Translations under genes and position numbers: made by a program | Shown: piece by piece, positions 8,372 to 18,273 of the stretch | Layout of the letters: each line of letters opens with the position of its first letter | How positions within the stretch are numbered: position 1 is the stretch's first letter | NCBI GenBank assembly: GCA_029251165.1 | Contig: JAQXDW010000069.1 | Location: 29,321 to 93,320, forward strand | DNA: 64,000 nt | From: Myxococcota bacterium | Lineage (GTDB): Bacteria; Myxococcota_A; UBA796 | Direction: 5' to 3' | The notes under the pieces: generated by a model | What the model was told of the DNA's origin: nothing | Databases searched by the model: none | What the model saw: only the letters and a program-made list of their open reading frames with translations

Positions 8372-9436
8372 ATGTCTGAAGTACTTCAGTGGTATGCGGG
8401 AAAGACTGTCCTGGTGACCGGCGGGGCCGGAGCCATCGGAAGCAACCTCGTCAAGGCGCTGGTCACCACGGCGAAGCTGGTCATTGTGCTGGATGACTTC
8501 AGCTCTGGATACCGCTGGAACCTGCCGCGTGCGAAGAACCTCCTGGTCAGCCACGGCAGCATTCTCGACGAGGTGATGCTCAAGCGGGTGTTCTTCGAGA
8601 AGCCTGAGGTCGTCTTTCACCTCGCGGCGTTCTTCGCCAACCAGAACTCCGTGGACCACCCGGAGAGTGATCTCGACGTCAACGGCATGGGGACCCTGCG
8701 CATGCTGGAGTACTCCACGATGTGTGGGGTCGATCGGTTCGTCTACGCCTCCTCCGGAAGCTCGATCTATGGGTCACTGCCCAAGGCCGATCCGCTCTCT
8801 CGGCTGCCGCTCCAGGAGAACGACATCTCCCTCAAGCTGTCGACGCCCTACCAGTGCACCAAGATGCTCGGAGAGCTGTACTGCAACTTCTTCCTCAACC
8901 ACTACGGCCTCAAGACCTCCTCCGCGCGGTTCTTTAATTCGTACGGTCCCGGTGAGGTTCCTGGGCAGTACCGCAACGTCATCCCCAACTTCGTGTGGTG
9001 GGCGATGCAGGGACGACCCCTGCCGATCACCGGGGATGGTGGCGAGACCCGCGACTTCACCTATGTCGGGGATGTCATCGACGGGCTGCTGGCGATGGGC
9101 AGCTCTGACGGCGCGGTGGGCGATGCGTTCAACCTCGCGACCGGTCGCGAGATCGCCATCGGGAAGATGGCCGAGACCATCAACACCCTGTGCGGCAACA
9201 CCGCAGGCATTCAGTACACCGCAGCCCGGAAGTGGGACACCAAGCGTCGGGTCTGGGCAGACGTCAGCCGTGCTCGCGAGCGGTTCGGCTACAGCCCGGA
9301 CACCCCCTTCCAGGACGGCCTCGATGCGGTCGTTCGCTGGTTCAAGGACAACCACGCTGACATCGCAGCCGCCGCGAGCTTCGGCCCGGGCGTCTCCAGC
9401 GCTGTCCGAGGAATGGAGCAGGAGGGAGGACAGTGA
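8372..9436 (+). CDS. NAD-dependent nucleotide-sugar epimerase/dehydratase
   Basis: An extended short-chain dehydrogenase of 354 residues acting on a nucleotide sugar. Seen: the NAD-binding glycine motif TGGAGAIGSN at the N-terminus, FHLAAFFANQ, the catalytic Y-x-x-x-K as YQCTK with upstream SSGSSIYG, and ARFFNSYGPGE. Overall it resembles UDP-glucose 4-epimerase-like enzymes, but substrate cannot be read from sequence. The start is preceded by GGGGGAA. Its 3' end overlaps the WecG-type transferase as GTGA, so both are probably co-translated and work in the same glycan pathway. Confidence 0.9.
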   Translation: MSEVLQWYAGKTVLVTGGAGAIGSNLVKALVTTAKLVIVLDDFSSGYRWNLPRAKNLLVSHGSILDEVMLKRVFFEKPEVVFHLAAFFANQNSVDHPESDLDVNGMGTLRMLEYSTMCGVDRFVYASSGSSIYGSLPKADPLSRLPLQENDISLKLSTPYQCTKMLGELYCNFFLNHYGLKTSSARFFNSYGPGEVPGQYRNVIPNFVWWAMQGRPLPITGDGGETRDFTYVGDVIDGLLAMGSSDGAVGDAFNLATGREIAIGKMAETINTLCGNTAGIQYTAARKWDTKRRVWADVSRARERFGYSPDTPFQDGLDAVVRWFKDNHADIAAAASFGPGVSSAVRGMEQEGGQ

Positions 9437-10188
9437 GCAACAGCCGCATCGACATGTTTGGCTGCCCGGTAGATGTCGTTCGCCTCACCGATGCCATCGC
9501 GAAGGTGGAGGGCTACATCGCCAGCGACACGCTGCATCAAGGGGTCGGGGTCAACCTCGATCAGTTCCTCAAGATGCACGATGATCCGGTCTTCAAGAAG
9601 ATGATCGTTGAGGCGGATCTGATCACCGCCGATGGCCACCCGATCGTCTGGACCTCCTGGCTCTGGGGCACGCCGCTTCCTGAGCGGGTTCCGGGCATTG
9701 ATCTCTTCGAGGCCTTGCTGCCAGTCAGCGCGGAGAAGGGGTACAAGATCTTCATGCTCGGTGCGAAGGAAGAGTCCATGCAGGCCGCAGCAGACGCCTA
9801 CCTCTCCCGATACCCTGGCCTGCAGATCGCTGGCCGACGCAACGGCTACTTCACCGAAGAAGACGAGCCAGAGATCGTCGCTGCGATCAATGCCAGCGGT
9901 GCAGACATGCTGTTCATCGCGATCACCTCTCCCAAGAAGGAGGCGTTCGTCGAGCGGAACCGCGAGCAGCTCAATGTGAAGTTTGTCCTCGGGGTCGGCG
10001 GGGCCTTCGACATCGCTGCGGGACTGACCAGCCGTGCACCGATCTGGATGCGTCGGGTTGGGGTCGAGTGGGTCTGGCGGCTGAGCCAGGAGCCGAAGCG
10101 CATGTGGCCTCGGGTCCGAGATAACTTTGGTTTTGTCAGGGTTATCGCTAAAGAAACGATCCGTCGGCGGGTTCTTCGTCGAAGCTGA
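9433..10188 (+). CDS. WecG/TagA/CpsF family glycosyltransferase
   Basis: A 251-residue GT26 enzyme, the family that transfers ManNAcA (WecG) or ManNAc (TagA) onto a lipid-linked primer at the inner membrane. Seen: the early GVNLDQFLKMHDD region, the signature ADGHPIVWTSWLWG, PERVPGIDLFEALL, and the C-terminal IWMRRVGVEWVWRLSQEP. The GTG start follows GGAGGGAGGA and overlaps the upstream stop. The presence of WecB and WecC in the same locus, which together make UDP-ManNAcA, supports a WecG-like donor. The 3' end overlaps the convergent lipoprotein gene by about 40 bases. Confidence 0.9.
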   Translation: MSNSRIDMFGCPVDVVRLTDAIAKVEGYIASDTLHQGVGVNLDQFLKMHDDPVFKKMIVEADLITADGHPIVWTSWLWGTPLPERVPGIDLFEALLPVSAEKGYKIFMLGAKEESMQAAADAYLSRYPGLQIAGRRNGYFTEEDEPEIVAAINASGADMLFIAITSPKKEAFVERNREQLNVKFVLGVGGAFDIAAGLTSRAPIWMRRVGVEWVWRLSQEPKRMWPRVRDNFGFVRVIAKETIRRRVLRRS

Positions 10189-10666
10189 TTGAGGGCTCGG
10201 GCGTCATCCCGGGCGGCAGCGCCTCAAGGTCGAGGCATGCCGAGAAGTCACCGGAGTAGTCTACGGTGACCCCGTTCTGCTCGATGGAGCCAAACACCTC
10301 AGCGACCAGGCACTCCTCGTCGATGAACCAGCCCTCCCAGGAGTCTGCGCGCGTGTTGGAGAACAGCTCGCCGTTGATCTCGGGGAAGTTGACGAGGTCG
10401 CCCTGGATGTCGAGGAGGTTCCCCCCGAGGGTGGGGGTCTCACAGTAGACGCGTCCTCGAATCGGCGCGACAGTGTGGTCTGGCTCAATGATGACCGTGA
10501 GGTCGCTCTCGCACTCCTCCGCCGCGCTTTCCCAGAGCCCGAAGCTGGCATTGAGCTCCAGCTGGAACGTTCCGGTGTAGACCCCGGGAGAGAAGCTCTG
10601 CGGTGCATCATCAAGAGTGATGGGCTCGCCGCAAGCCAGCAGACTGAGTGATAGTAAGTGTCGCAC
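10148..10666 (-). CDS. Small exported lipoprotein, unknown function
   Basis: A 172-residue protein with a short lipoprotein signal peptide and lipobox (SLLACGEP) right at the N-terminus. The rest is acidic, probably beta-rich, with an internal Cys pair pattern (ECESD, YCETP, ECLVAE, ACLDLE). The GTG start has a weak GAGG nearby. I recognise no family. It is convergent with and overlaps the tail of the WecG-type gene by about 40 bases and lies just upstream of nothing obvious on its own strand. Could be a locus-specific surface component or an unrelated passenger. Confidence 0.65.
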   Translation of the reverse strand: MRHLLSLSLLACGEPITLDDAPQSFSPGVYTGTFQLELNASFGLWESAAEECESDLTVIIEPDHTVAPIRGRVYCETPTLGGNLLDIQGDLVNFPEINGELFSNTRADSWEGWFIDEECLVAEVFGSIEQNGVTVDYSGDFSACLDLEALPPGMTPEPSISFDEEPADGSFL

Positions 10667-10697
10667 ACCCTCATGACGGATGTCGTGACTGGAATCC

Positions 10698-11810
10698 TTA
10701 CCCCTTCAGCACGGTTTTCCAGATTCGATCAAACCGGGAGAACATGGTGTCCAGCTCGTACTCGGTGCTGACCTTGTGGTAGCTGGCGGCACCGAGGCGC
10801 TCCCGGAACGCGCGGTCCTCGACCACGCGCAGGGTGGCCTTGGTCAGGGCGGCGGCATCGCCAGGGGGAACCAGGAGTCCTTCCACGCCGTCGGTGATCA
10901 CCTCGGGCACTGCGCCGACCGGGGCGCCGACAAATGCAAGCCCGGCGGCCATGCCCTCGAGCATGGAGTTGGGGAAGCCCTCGGAGAACGAGGGCAGCAG
11001 GAGGATATCGCTCTCGGCATACAGCCGGGGCATGGTCTCCCGATCGACGGTGCCGTTGAGCTCAATGACATCGGTAAGACCAGCCTCCTCGACGCGCTGG
11101 CAGACGTGCTCTCCGGCTGCAACGAACACAAGCTTTGCCTTGCCGCGCAGGCTCGGGGCCATCTCGATGACTGCATCCACACCCTTGCGCTTGGCGTCGT
11201 GTGTGCAGATGAACAGCGCGCGGGGCATGCCGCGTGTGCTTCGATCAGGCATCGGCGGCGGGGGAAGCACGGCGTTGCCGACGATGTGCAGGCGATCGGC
11301 GTCGGTGAGGGTCGAGAAGTAATCCTTCCAGCCCTGAGACTGCACGATGATGGCGTCAGGGAAGGTGAGCAGCTTCGTGATGAGCCGCCGCGAGCGGGGG
11401 GTCGAGACGTCGTAGAAGTGCCGGAAGTCTCCGCCAAACCGAATGACGGCCGGGACACCGAGGGCCTTGGCCTGGCTGACGTAGATCATCCCCTCCCAGA
11501 AGTTGTAGAAGTCCGAGGACTGAACCTGGATGACCTGTGCGCCCCGCCGCTTGAGCACCGCAGGAAAGGTGGAGATGTGCCAGCCCGTCACCCCGATGCC
11601 GCTCAGGGTGCGCCGGAGTCCGCTGTTGAGGAGGGCACCATAGGAGTAGTTGTCGCTGGTCTTCTTCTTGGGCGGGCGAGACGTCGAGAAGCGGGAGAAG
11701 TTCCACCGCTCCTTGAGCGAGGAGCGCTCCGTGAGGTTCTTCTGGAACGTGATGACACCACCGGCACCAGCGTCAAACGGGCCCACGACGATGACTGTGG
11801 GCTGACTCAT
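10698..11810 (-). CDS. Glycosyltransferase family 4
   Basis: A 370-residue GT-B retaining glycosyltransferase acting at the cytoplasmic face of the membrane. The N-terminal glycine-rich acceptor region reads GPFDAGAGGVITFQKNL, and the C-terminal donor site reads PSFSEGFPNSMLEGMAAG with the E-x7-E pattern, followed by VPEVITDGVEGLLVPPGD. Last gene of a reverse-strand string (wecC, wecB, flippase, epimerase, this gene); its ATG overlaps the epimerase stop as ATGA. Likely adds a sugar to the glycan repeat unit. Donor and linkage unknown. Confidence 0.9.
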   Translation of the reverse strand: MSQPTVIVVGPFDAGAGGVITFQKNLTERSSLKERWNFSRFSTSRPPKKKTSDNYSYGALLNSGLRRTLSGIGVTGWHISTFPAVLKRRGAQVIQVQSSDFYNFWEGMIYVSQAKALGVPAVIRFGGDFRHFYDVSTPRSRRLITKLLTFPDAIIVQSQGWKDYFSTLTDADRLHIVGNAVLPPPPMPDRSTRGMPRALFICTHDAKRKGVDAVIEMAPSLRGKAKLVFVAAGEHVCQRVEEAGLTDVIELNGTVDRETMPRLYAESDILLLPSFSEGFPNSMLEGMAAGLAFVGAPVGAVPEVITDGVEGLLVPPGDAAALTKATLRVVEDRAFRERLGAASYHKVSTEYELDTMFSRFDRIWKTVLKG

Positions 11811-12763
11811 GTCGCCGGGTGGTTCTCATCGAGCCAGGCGACGAATTGCTTGAGGCCCTCAAGGAGCGGCGTAGAGGGTTCAAAGTCGAGCAGCCGCTTT
11901 GCCTTCTCGACGCTGGCGAAGGTCATCGGGACGTCGCCAGGCTGATCGGGGAGCTGGGTGATGATCGGAGCCTTGCCGACCGCCTCACCGATGGCCGCGA
12001 TGAGGTCGTCGAGGCGATTGGGGGTGTTGTTGCCGAGGTTGATGATCTCGTAGCCCAGCGGACGATCCACCGCGGCGACCACCCCGTCCACGATGTCGGA
12101 GACGAAGGTGTAGTCCCGCAGCGAGGAGCCATCACCGAACATGGTGATCTCCTGGCCGCGACGGATGCGATCGGCGAACAGGTGGATGGCCATCTCCGGA
12201 CGCTGCCGGGGGCCGTAGACGGTGAAGAACCGCAGGCAGGTGGTGTGTGTGCCGTAGAGGTGGTTCCAGGTCGCACAGATCAGCTCACCCGCACGCTTGG
12301 TCGCGGCGTAGGGGCTGACCGGGATGGAGACATCATCCGTCTCGCGGAACGGTCCCTGGTCTCGGGAGCCGTAGACCGACGAAGAGCTGGCGAACACCAT
12401 GCGCGTCATGTCGCGCGCCTGCATCGCCTCCAGGATCCGGGTGGTGCCGGTCATGTTGATGTCGATGTAGGACGTCGGATCAACCAGCGACGGGCGGACA
12501 CCTGCGCGGGCCGCGAGGTGGACGACCACGTCTGGACGGTCGGCGTCAAAGATCTGCTCCAGCAGTGCCTTGTCGCGAATGTCACCCCGATAGAGCGTGA
12601 AGTTCTCGTGCGCAGCGAGCCGCTTCGCGTTGGCTTCTTTGAGTGCTGGATCGTAGCCGAAGTCGAAGGCGTCGATTCCGGTGACCCGATCGCCGCGCTG
12701 CAGAAGTCGCTCGACGGTGTGTGAGGCAATGAAGCCTGCAGCACCGGTGACGAAGACGTGCAT
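11807..12763 (-). CDS. NAD-dependent epimerase, UDP-glucuronate 4-epimerase-like
   Basis: A 318-residue extended SDR. Seen: VTGAAGFIASHTVERLL at the N-terminus, IDAFDFGYDPALKEAN, HLAARAGVRPSLVDP, the catalytic SPYAATK with upstream SSSVYG, and FTVYGPRQRPEMA. The R-A-G-V-R-x-S and G-P-R-x-R-P-x-M-A patterns are typical of UDP-glucuronate 4-epimerases, so UDP-GlcA to UDP-GalA is the best guess; a UDP-hexose epimerase is possible. It starts 22 bases after the flippase stop and overlaps the following GT4 gene, in the middle of the glycan operon. Confidence 0.9.
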   Translation of the reverse strand: MHVFVTGAAGFIASHTVERLLQRGDRVTGIDAFDFGYDPALKEANAKRLAAHENFTLYRGDIRDKALLEQIFDADRPDVVVHLAARAGVRPSLVDPTSYIDINMTGTTRILEAMQARDMTRMVFASSSSVYGSRDQGPFRETDDVSIPVSPYAATKRAGELICATWNHLYGTHTTCLRFFTVYGPRQRPEMAIHLFADRIRRGQEITMFGDGSSLRDYTFVSDIVDGVVAAVDRPLGYEIINLGNNTPNRLDDLIAAIGEAVGKAPIITQLPDQPGDVPMTFASVEKAKRLLDFEPSTPLLEGLKQFVAWLDENHPAT

Positions 12764-12784
12764 GTTTCCCCCTTGAGTAGAAGT

Positions 12785-14335
12785 CTATCTGTTCCGACCG
12801 ACGAGGCGGCTGATTCGCCGCTTGACCCGGGTGAGGATTTCGTGATCCTCCGGCATGATTGCAAAGAACCGTGCCGTGACGACATAGACGGTCAGCAGCA
12901 CGGAGACCGCGATGATGCGTGTCGCAATGCTGGCGTCGTTGGTGGTGAAGTGGACCGCAGCCATCGCCGCAGCGCTGCCGAGGAGCAGGCCGATGCTGCG
13001 GAGCGTGAACGGGAAGCACTTCAGCAGGTGCCAGACCTCGACCACCCGCCACAGGCCCCAGGCGGACAGCGTGATCGCGGTGGCCCAGGCCGCCCCGATG
13101 CTGCCCATCTTGGGGATCAGCATCATGTTCAGGGTGAAGCCGAGCGCGGTGGCGACCACGCCGTTGATGAGGTTGAGGGTGGTGTGCCCAGACATCGGGA
13201 TGAGCCGCATGGTCGGGGAGCAGGCCACGTTGATGATCTGCCCGCAGCACAGGATGACCAGTGCGGTCATGCTGGCCAGGTACTCGGGTCGGTAGATGCG
13301 CAGGATGAGGTCTGGCAGCAGGATGAGCACCATGTAGATCGGCAGCGCCATCACGATGAGCCAGCGGGTGACGGTCTTGAGCAGGGCGTCGAGGCGGGCG
13401 GTCTCTCCGGTGGCGACCAGCTCGGAGATCATGGGATTGAACATCGTGATCACTGCATTGACCGGCAGCGCCCCCAGGACCGCCAGCCCTGCGGCGATGG
13501 CGTAGATCCCGACTGCCTCGGAGTCCACCATGCTGTAGAGCATGAGGTAGTCCATGCGCAGGTTCAGCCGGAAGACCATCGCGGCGAGGGTCTGGGGGAT
13601 CGAGAAGGCCAGCAAGGCACCGGGCTCGGGGAGGCTGGCGATGCGCCGATCCCGCATCAGCGCCCCGTAGTGGTGCCAGCTGAAGCGCGCTGCGACCACC
13701 ACCGTGGCTGCCGCAGCGATCGCGTAGGCCATCAGCGCGCCGGAGAGCCCAAGCTCCAGGCCCACGGAGACTGCGACCCCGGCGATGAGGGTCAGCGGCA
13801 TCGTGATCTGGAAGGCGAGGGCGCTGCGCTTCATGTCCTTGCGCGCACGGAGCGCACCGACGAAGAAGAGCAGCGGGATCCACAGCCCGATGATCAGGGC
13901 TCCCCAGGTCGTGACCTCTGGATCCGCACAGACCGCCTCGCCGAAGCTGGTGGCAGAGAGGGCAGGGGTGGCGCAGAGCCAGCCGGGCATCGTGGTGATG
14001 GCCAGGCCCGTGAGCACGCTGCTGGCAAGCGCGAGCACTCCGCCGAGCTGGAGCATGCCCTTGAGGCGACCGAGATCGTTGGTCTTGCGGTAGCGCGCAC
14101 CGAAGTAGATGACCCCGGTGTCCAGGCCGAGCGAGGCGAAGGCCGCGATCAGCGGAACGAACGCCATGGTGGTGAAGGCATAGACTCCATACAGCTCGCT
14201 GCCGAGCACTCCCGACAGCAACCACGCCACCCCAAACCGCAAGCCGCGATCAGTCAGGATCCCGGCGAAGGTGATCCCGCTGCCGCCAGCGACCTTCGCA
14301 GCGTCTGAAGCGTGTCCGGGAGGAGAGTCGCTCAT
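12785..14335 (-). CDS. Polysaccharide flippase, Wzx/MOP family
   Basis: A 516-residue multi-pass membrane protein with roughly 12-14 hydrophobic segments spread over its whole length and an N-terminal start ([20 protein letters not shown]) typical of the O-antigen/teichoic-acid exporter branch of the MOP superfamily. Such proteins flip undecaprenyl-linked repeat units to the periplasm. Its ATG overlaps the wecB stop. No Wzy polymerase or Wzz chain-length protein is visible here, so polymerisation genes would be elsewhere, or the unit is not polymerised. Long antisense frames over this gene are shadows. Confidence 0.88.
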   Translation of the reverse strand: MSDSPPGHASDAAKVAGGSGITFAGILTDRGLRFGVAWLLSGVLGSELYGVYAFTTMAFVPLIAAFASLGLDTGVIYFGARYRKTNDLGRLKGMLQLGGVLALASSVLTGLAITTMPGWLCATPALSATSFGEAVCADPEVTTWGALIIGLWIPLLFFVGALRARKDMKRSALAFQITMPLTLIAGVAVSVGLELGLSGALMAYAIAAAATVVVAARFSWHHYGALMRDRRIASLPEPGALLAFSIPQTLAAMVFRLNLRMDYLMLYSMVDSEAVGIYAIAAGLAVLGALPVNAVITMFNPMISELVATGETARLDALLKTVTRWLIVMALPIYMVLILLPDLILRIYRPEYLASMTALVILCCGQIINVACSPTMRLIPMSGHTTLNLINGVVATALGFTLNMMLIPKMGSIGAAWATAITLSAWGLWRVVEVWHLLKCFPFTLRSIGLLLGSAAAMAAVHFTTNDASIATRIIAVSVLLTVYVVTARFFAIMPEDHEILTRVKRRISRLVGRNR

Positions 14336-15483
14336 CGACTGCGCGCGAAGTCCTCTCGGATGGCGGCCACGATGCGCTGCGCTGCGGCGCCATCGCCGTA
14401 GGGGTTGTGTGCCCGGTGCATTGCATTCCAGGCGGCGTCATCGGTCAGCAGGCGGTTGGTCTCCGCGACGATCTGTGCCCGGTCGGTGCCCACCAGCCGC
14501 ACGGTGCCCGCCTCTACACCCTCGGGGCGCTCGGTGACCTCGCGCATGACCAGCACGGGCTTGCCGAGGCTCGGAGCTTCTTCCTGGATGCCGCCGGAGT
14601 CGGTGAGGATGACGTGGCAGTTCTTCATCAGCCGCACGAACGGTGCATAGCTGAGCGGGCGGATGAGGTGGATGTTGTCCCGCCCGGAGAGCAGCCGGTG
14701 GACCGGCTCCTGGACGCGGGGGTTGAGGTGGACGGGGTAGATGATGTGGACGTCGGGGTGGGCGGTGGAGAGGTCCGCCAGCGCGCCGCAGATGTCCTCG
14801 AAGCCCTGCCCGAAGCTCTCTCGACGGTGGCCGGTCACCAGGACGTACTTCTTTCCCTCTGCGACGACGGGATAGGCGCTGCCGAGGGCCTCGGCGTCGT
14901 CTTCGACTGGCCGGAGGCGGTCAGCGACCCAGAGGAGGGCGTCGATGACGGTGTTGCCGGTCACCCAGATGCGCTGTGCTGGCAGGCGCTCGGCGAGCAG
15001 GACATCTCGCGAGCGGGTGGTCGGCGCGAAGTGCAGGGTGGTGATGGCATCGGCGAGGACGCGGTTGGCCTCCTCTGGAAACGGCGCGGAGAGATCGCCT
15101 GTGCGCAGGCCAGCCTCGACGTGCCCGACCGGAATCCGAGAGTAGAACGCGGCGAGGGCTGCGGTGAAGCTGGTGGTGGTGTCGCCATGGACGAGGACGA
15201 CATCTGGCTTGCGAGACTCCAGCACGGGCTTGAGACCGACGAGGACCCGAGCCGTCAGCTCATGCAGCGTCTGTCCAGGACGCATGAGATCGAGGTCGTC
15301 GTCGGGGACGATGTCAAACAGCTCGAGGACCTGATCGAGCATGTCGCGGTGCTGGGCCGTGACGCAGACGATGCTCTCAATCCCCTCGGCGGCCTCGAGT
15401 GCCTTGACCACTGGAGCCATCTTGATCGCCTCAGGGCGGGTGCCGAAGACGGAGAGGACGCGAATGGGTGCAGCGGTGCTCAC
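14332..15483 (-). CDS. wecB: UDP-N-acetylglucosamine 2-epimerase (non-hydrolysing)
   Basis: Converts UDP-GlcNAc to UDP-ManNAc. The 383 residues match the family length. Seen: [18 protein letters not shown] at the N-terminus, [38 protein letters not shown], and the C-terminal [20 protein letters not shown] with [11 protein letters not shown]. These are diagnostic. It overlaps both neighbours (wecC upstream, flippase downstream), so the three are probably translated together. The product feeds WecC directly. Confidence 0.95.
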   Translation of the reverse strand: MSTAAPIRVLSVFGTRPEAIKMAPVVKALEAAEGIESIVCVTAQHRDMLDQVLELFDIVPDDDLDLMRPGQTLHELTARVLVGLKPVLESRKPDVVLVHGDTTTSFTAALAAFYSRIPVGHVEAGLRTGDLSAPFPEEANRVLADAITTLHFAPTTRSRDVLLAERLPAQRIWVTGNTVIDALLWVADRLRPVEDDAEALGSAYPVVAEGKKYVLVTGHRRESFGQGFEDICGALADLSTAHPDVHIIYPVHLNPRVQEPVHRLLSGRDNIHLIRPLSYAPFVRLMKNCHVILTDSGGIQEEAPSLGKPVLVMREVTERPEGVEAGTVRLVGTDRAQIVAETNRLLTDDAAWNAMHRAHNPYGDGAAAQRIVAAIREDFARSR

Positions 15484-16694
15484 AGAAACACTCCGCAGGT
15501 GTCGATGACCATCTTGCCTTCCAGGTGGTTGCGCGCGAGGTTGCGGAAGGAGCGGTGAGAGACGAGCCCGACGATGATGTCGGCGCGCTTGAGCACCTCA
15601 TCGAGCTTGGCGAGGGGGAACTCGTCGAAGGACTCCAGGTTGGGCTCGCAGGCGAGGATCTCCGCATCCGGCAGCGCCTCCTTGAGGCGTCGGGTGACGG
15701 CCAGGGCTGGAGACTCGCGGAGGTCGTCGATGTCGGGCTTGTAGGCGAGCCCCATGCAGCCGATGACCGGAGTCTTCAGGCGGCTGGCGCGCTCCAGGAC
15801 CCGCTCGACCACCCAGTCGACCTTGCCCTCGTTGACCACGCGCGCTTGTCGAATGAGTCGTGCTTCCTCGGGGGCCGCGGCGACGATGAACCAAGGATCG
15901 ACCGCGAGGCAGTGTCCGCCGACACCCGGACCTGGGCGCAGGATGTTGACCCGTGGATGGTGGTTGGCGAGCTTGATCAGCTCCCAGACATCGATGCCGA
16001 GCTTGTGGCAGATGATGGAGAGCTCGTTGGCGAAGGCGATGTTGGTGTCGCGGTACGAGTTCTCGGTCAGCTTTGCCATCTCGGCGGTGCGGCAGTCGGT
16101 GGACAGCACGAGGCCGTTGACGAACCCACGGTAGAACGCCGAGGCCTTCTCCGTGGCCTCCGTAGTCAGACCACCGACGATGCGATCGTTCTCGACAATC
16201 TCTTGGAGGATCTGGCCGGGCATGACCCGCTCGGGGCAGTGGGCGACGTGGACGGCGAGGGTGTCGCCGTGAACGAGATCTGGCCGCTCTGTCCGGATGA
16301 TCTCCGCCATCAGCTCGGTGGTGCCGATGGGAGAGGTGGACTCCAGGATGATGAGGTTGTCAGGCTGGAGGTGGGCAGCGAGGGCGGTGGTCGCGGCACG
16401 GACGTAGGAGACGTCAGGCTTGTGGCCCTCGGTGAACGGCGTGGGGACCGCCACGATGAAGATCTCAGCGGGACCCGGCTCCAGGGATGCGGTGAGGCGT
16501 CCGGAAGAAACCGCAGAGTGGACCAGGGCGTCGAGGTCGGGCTCGACGATGTGAATCTTTCCGGCGTTGATGGTGTCGATGACGTCTGGCTTGACGTCGA
16601 CTCCACGGACCTGACAGCCCTTCGTAGCAAGCAGGCTGGCGGTGGGCAGACCGATGTAGCCCAGCCCCATCACACAAATATTCAGCGGCTCCAT
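15480..16694 (-). CDS. wecC: UDP-N-acetyl-D-mannosamine dehydrogenase
   Basis: Oxidises UDP-ManNAc to UDP-ManNAcA with NAD. The 404 residues show the dinucleotide motif [15 protein letters not shown] at the N-terminus, [28 protein letters not shown], and the active-site cysteine in [14 protein letters not shown]. First gene of the reverse-strand glycan operon. Start: ATG 16694 follows GGAGGGG with three bases between; another ATG 12 bases upstream would lie on top of that ribosome site. With WecB and the WecG-type transferase it defines a ManNAcA branch. Confidence 0.95.
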   Translation of the reverse strand: MEPLNICVMGLGYIGLPTASLLATKGCQVRGVDVKPDVIDTINAGKIHIVEPDLDALVHSAVSSGRLTASLEPGPAEIFIVAVPTPFTEGHKPDVSYVRAATTALAAHLQPDNLIILESTSPIGTTELMAEIIRTERPDLVHGDTLAVHVAHCPERVMPGQILQEIVENDRIVGGLTTEATEKASAFYRGFVNGLVLSTDCRTAEMAKLTENSYRDTNIAFANELSIICHKLGIDVWELIKLANHHPRVNILRPGPGVGGHCLAVDPWFIVAAAPEEARLIRQARVVNEGKVDWVVERVLERASRLKTPVIGCMGLAYKPDIDDLRESPALAVTRRLKEALPDAEILACEPNLESFDEFPLAKLDEVLKRADIIVGLVSHRSFRNLARNHLEGKMVIDTCGVFL

Positions 16695-16810
16695 TTTCCC
16701 CTCCATTTTCCAATCGCCCCGTATGCCTCAGGTCGACGGGACGCCAACCTCTATCGGCATCATCCCGTCAGACATAAGCTCTGGATCACCCTGTTTGGCT
16801 CATCGACTGC

Positions 16811-18247
16811 TCAGCGCCGGCGAAGTCTCCAGATCGCGAGCAGCGGAAGCCACCACGGACCGGCGAGGGGGCTGCCTGTGCAGCCGCAGCTTCGCGGCTC
16901 CTCAAACCATGGTGACAGCCAGACCCGCTCCTCTTCTGTCCCGATGACATACCGGATGCGCAGGTAGGTCCAGTCGCCATCACTGCGGGACCAGGTGTCG
17001 GTGAGGGTGTCGGTGTCGGTGTCGGTGAGGAGGCCGTCGGGGCCGATGCGCTCGATGGTGATCGACGCTGCTGCTGCCCCAGGATCGGACAGGGTGAGGC
17101 TGATCTCGGCCGGCAGCGCGGACCGGGGAAGGACGCTGCCGGGGGGATAGCGGATGCCGTCTTGTCCGAGAGCCTGCGCGATCAGGTCGGGGCGGGGGCC
17201 GGAGCTTGCGGCAGTGGTCCGAGCGGAGAGGGACTCCAGGATGGCGTCGGCCGTCAGGGGGGTGTCCTCGCTCAGCCAGACTCCGGTCAGCCCTCCGGCC
17301 GTGAAGTGCGCCTTGGGCGTGTCGGGGAGACCGTCATCGTCGGTGTCCAGCCAGTGGGCAATGTGGCTGGGGCCGTCTTCGATGCTGCCAGGGCGGGCGT
17401 CGTGGCTGTCGGTGCCGCCGACGAAGCCGAGCTGGAATCCCTCAGCGAGCGCGGCCTGAGCTGAGCCGTCGGCGTAGTAGCCCTGTGCGGTGTTGATGCG
17501 CCAGTCGCAGCCCTCTGCGGTCAGGTCGATGCACTCGGAGCTGCCATGCTCCGAGTAGATCTCGACGACCTGCTCCTGCTCTGGAACGTTTTCGTCCAGA
17601 CTCCAGTCGGTGACCTGGGGAACAGAGTAGGCCGGATGGTGGGCATAGGTCACCCAGCGGACCGGGTCACAGGTCTGGCCGGCCGCAGAGAGTGCCTCCC
17701 ACAGCTCTGCCGGCGTCGCTGCGTAGTCGGCGGCTTCATCGATAAACACTGCGGCGCCGACCTCGTGGGTCTTCTCGCCGTCCGGAAGCGCCCAGCCTGG
17801 GACGCGGTAGTCAGGGCAGGCGTCTGGGTCGGCGAGCAGCACGGTGCGGTGTGTGCCGGTGAGCCGGTTGCCTTCGCGCTCCTCCCGAAATGCGGTCCAC
17901 TCGTAGCCCAGCAGCGCGACCACCGGCCCCTCCTGGGCTGCCTGCACCAGCTGCTGCTGGCTCTCCCAGATCGCCAGGGACGCGCCATCGGGACCGTCGG
18001 GGTAGAAGCGATCCGCCTCGGCGTGGTCGGTCAGGGCGGCGAAGTCCAGCGCACTGTCTGCGGCGTTGTCGAAGAAGTCAGCGCCTGGAGTCGGCGACCG
18101 CAGCAGGCAGCCAGCCGCCCAGTCTTCGCACCCGTCCCAGGACAAGCCGCTGTGGGCGTGGAGGTCTCCCCAGTACCAGGTGCCATCAGGACGCGCGCCG
18201 GACTGGCTGCTGGCCGGTGTGCTGCCGATGATAAGGGCCAGAAGCAT
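16811..18247 (-). CDS. Exported DUF3604 protein with MYXO-CTERM-like tail
   Basis: A 478-residue exported protein of the DUF3604 family, which has a PHP-like metal-binding fold. Near the N-terminus it reads YWGDLHAHSGLSWDGCEDW, then LDFAALTDHAEADRFYPDG, and later GFVGGTDSHDARPGS; these His/Asp residues would bind metal, suggesting a hydrolase of unknown substrate. Signal peptide MLLALIIGSTPASS. The C-terminus has RSCGCTGSP, a hydrophobic stretch and WRLRRR, the MYXO-CTERM pattern. A GTCGGT hexamer run near 17000 encodes a T-D-T-D-T segment. Start ATG 18247 was chosen over upstream codons because it begins the signal peptide. Divergent from the lipoprotein at 18274. Confidence 0.85.
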   Translation of the reverse strand: MLLALIIGSTPASSQSGARPDGTWYWGDLHAHSGLSWDGCEDWAAGCLLRSPTPGADFFDNAADSALDFAALTDHAEADRFYPDGPDGASLAIWESQQQLVQAAQEGPVVALLGYEWTAFREEREGNRLTGTHRTVLLADPDACPDYRVPGWALPDGEKTHEVGAAVFIDEAADYAATPAELWEALSAAGQTCDPVRWVTYAHHPAYSVPQVTDWSLDENVPEQEQVVEIYSEHGSSECIDLTAEGCDWRINTAQGYYADGSAQAALAEGFQLGFVGGTDSHDARPGSIEDGPSHIAHWLDTDDDGLPDTPKAHFTAGGLTGVWLSEDTPLTADAILESLSARTTAASSGPRPDLIAQALGQDGIRYPPGSVLPRSALPAEISLTLSDPGAAAASITIERIGPDGLLTDTDTDTLTDTWSRSDGDWTYLRIRYVIGTEEERVWLSPWFEEPRSCGCTGSPLAGPWWLPLLAIWRLRRR

Positions 18248-18273
18248 GTGGCACTGTAGCCGGAGAGGGAGCC

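Noticed and set aside
12582..14308. Long antisense frames over the flippase, including a 516-codon forward frame
   Set aside because: Composition is a mirror of the high-GC flippase gene; the reverse-strand flippase has the membrane pattern and overlaps its neighbours as an operon gene.
15468..16967. 499-codon forward frame over wecC
   Set aside because: Antisense shadow of wecC; no domain, and the reverse-strand enzyme carries intact dinucleotide and active-site motifs.
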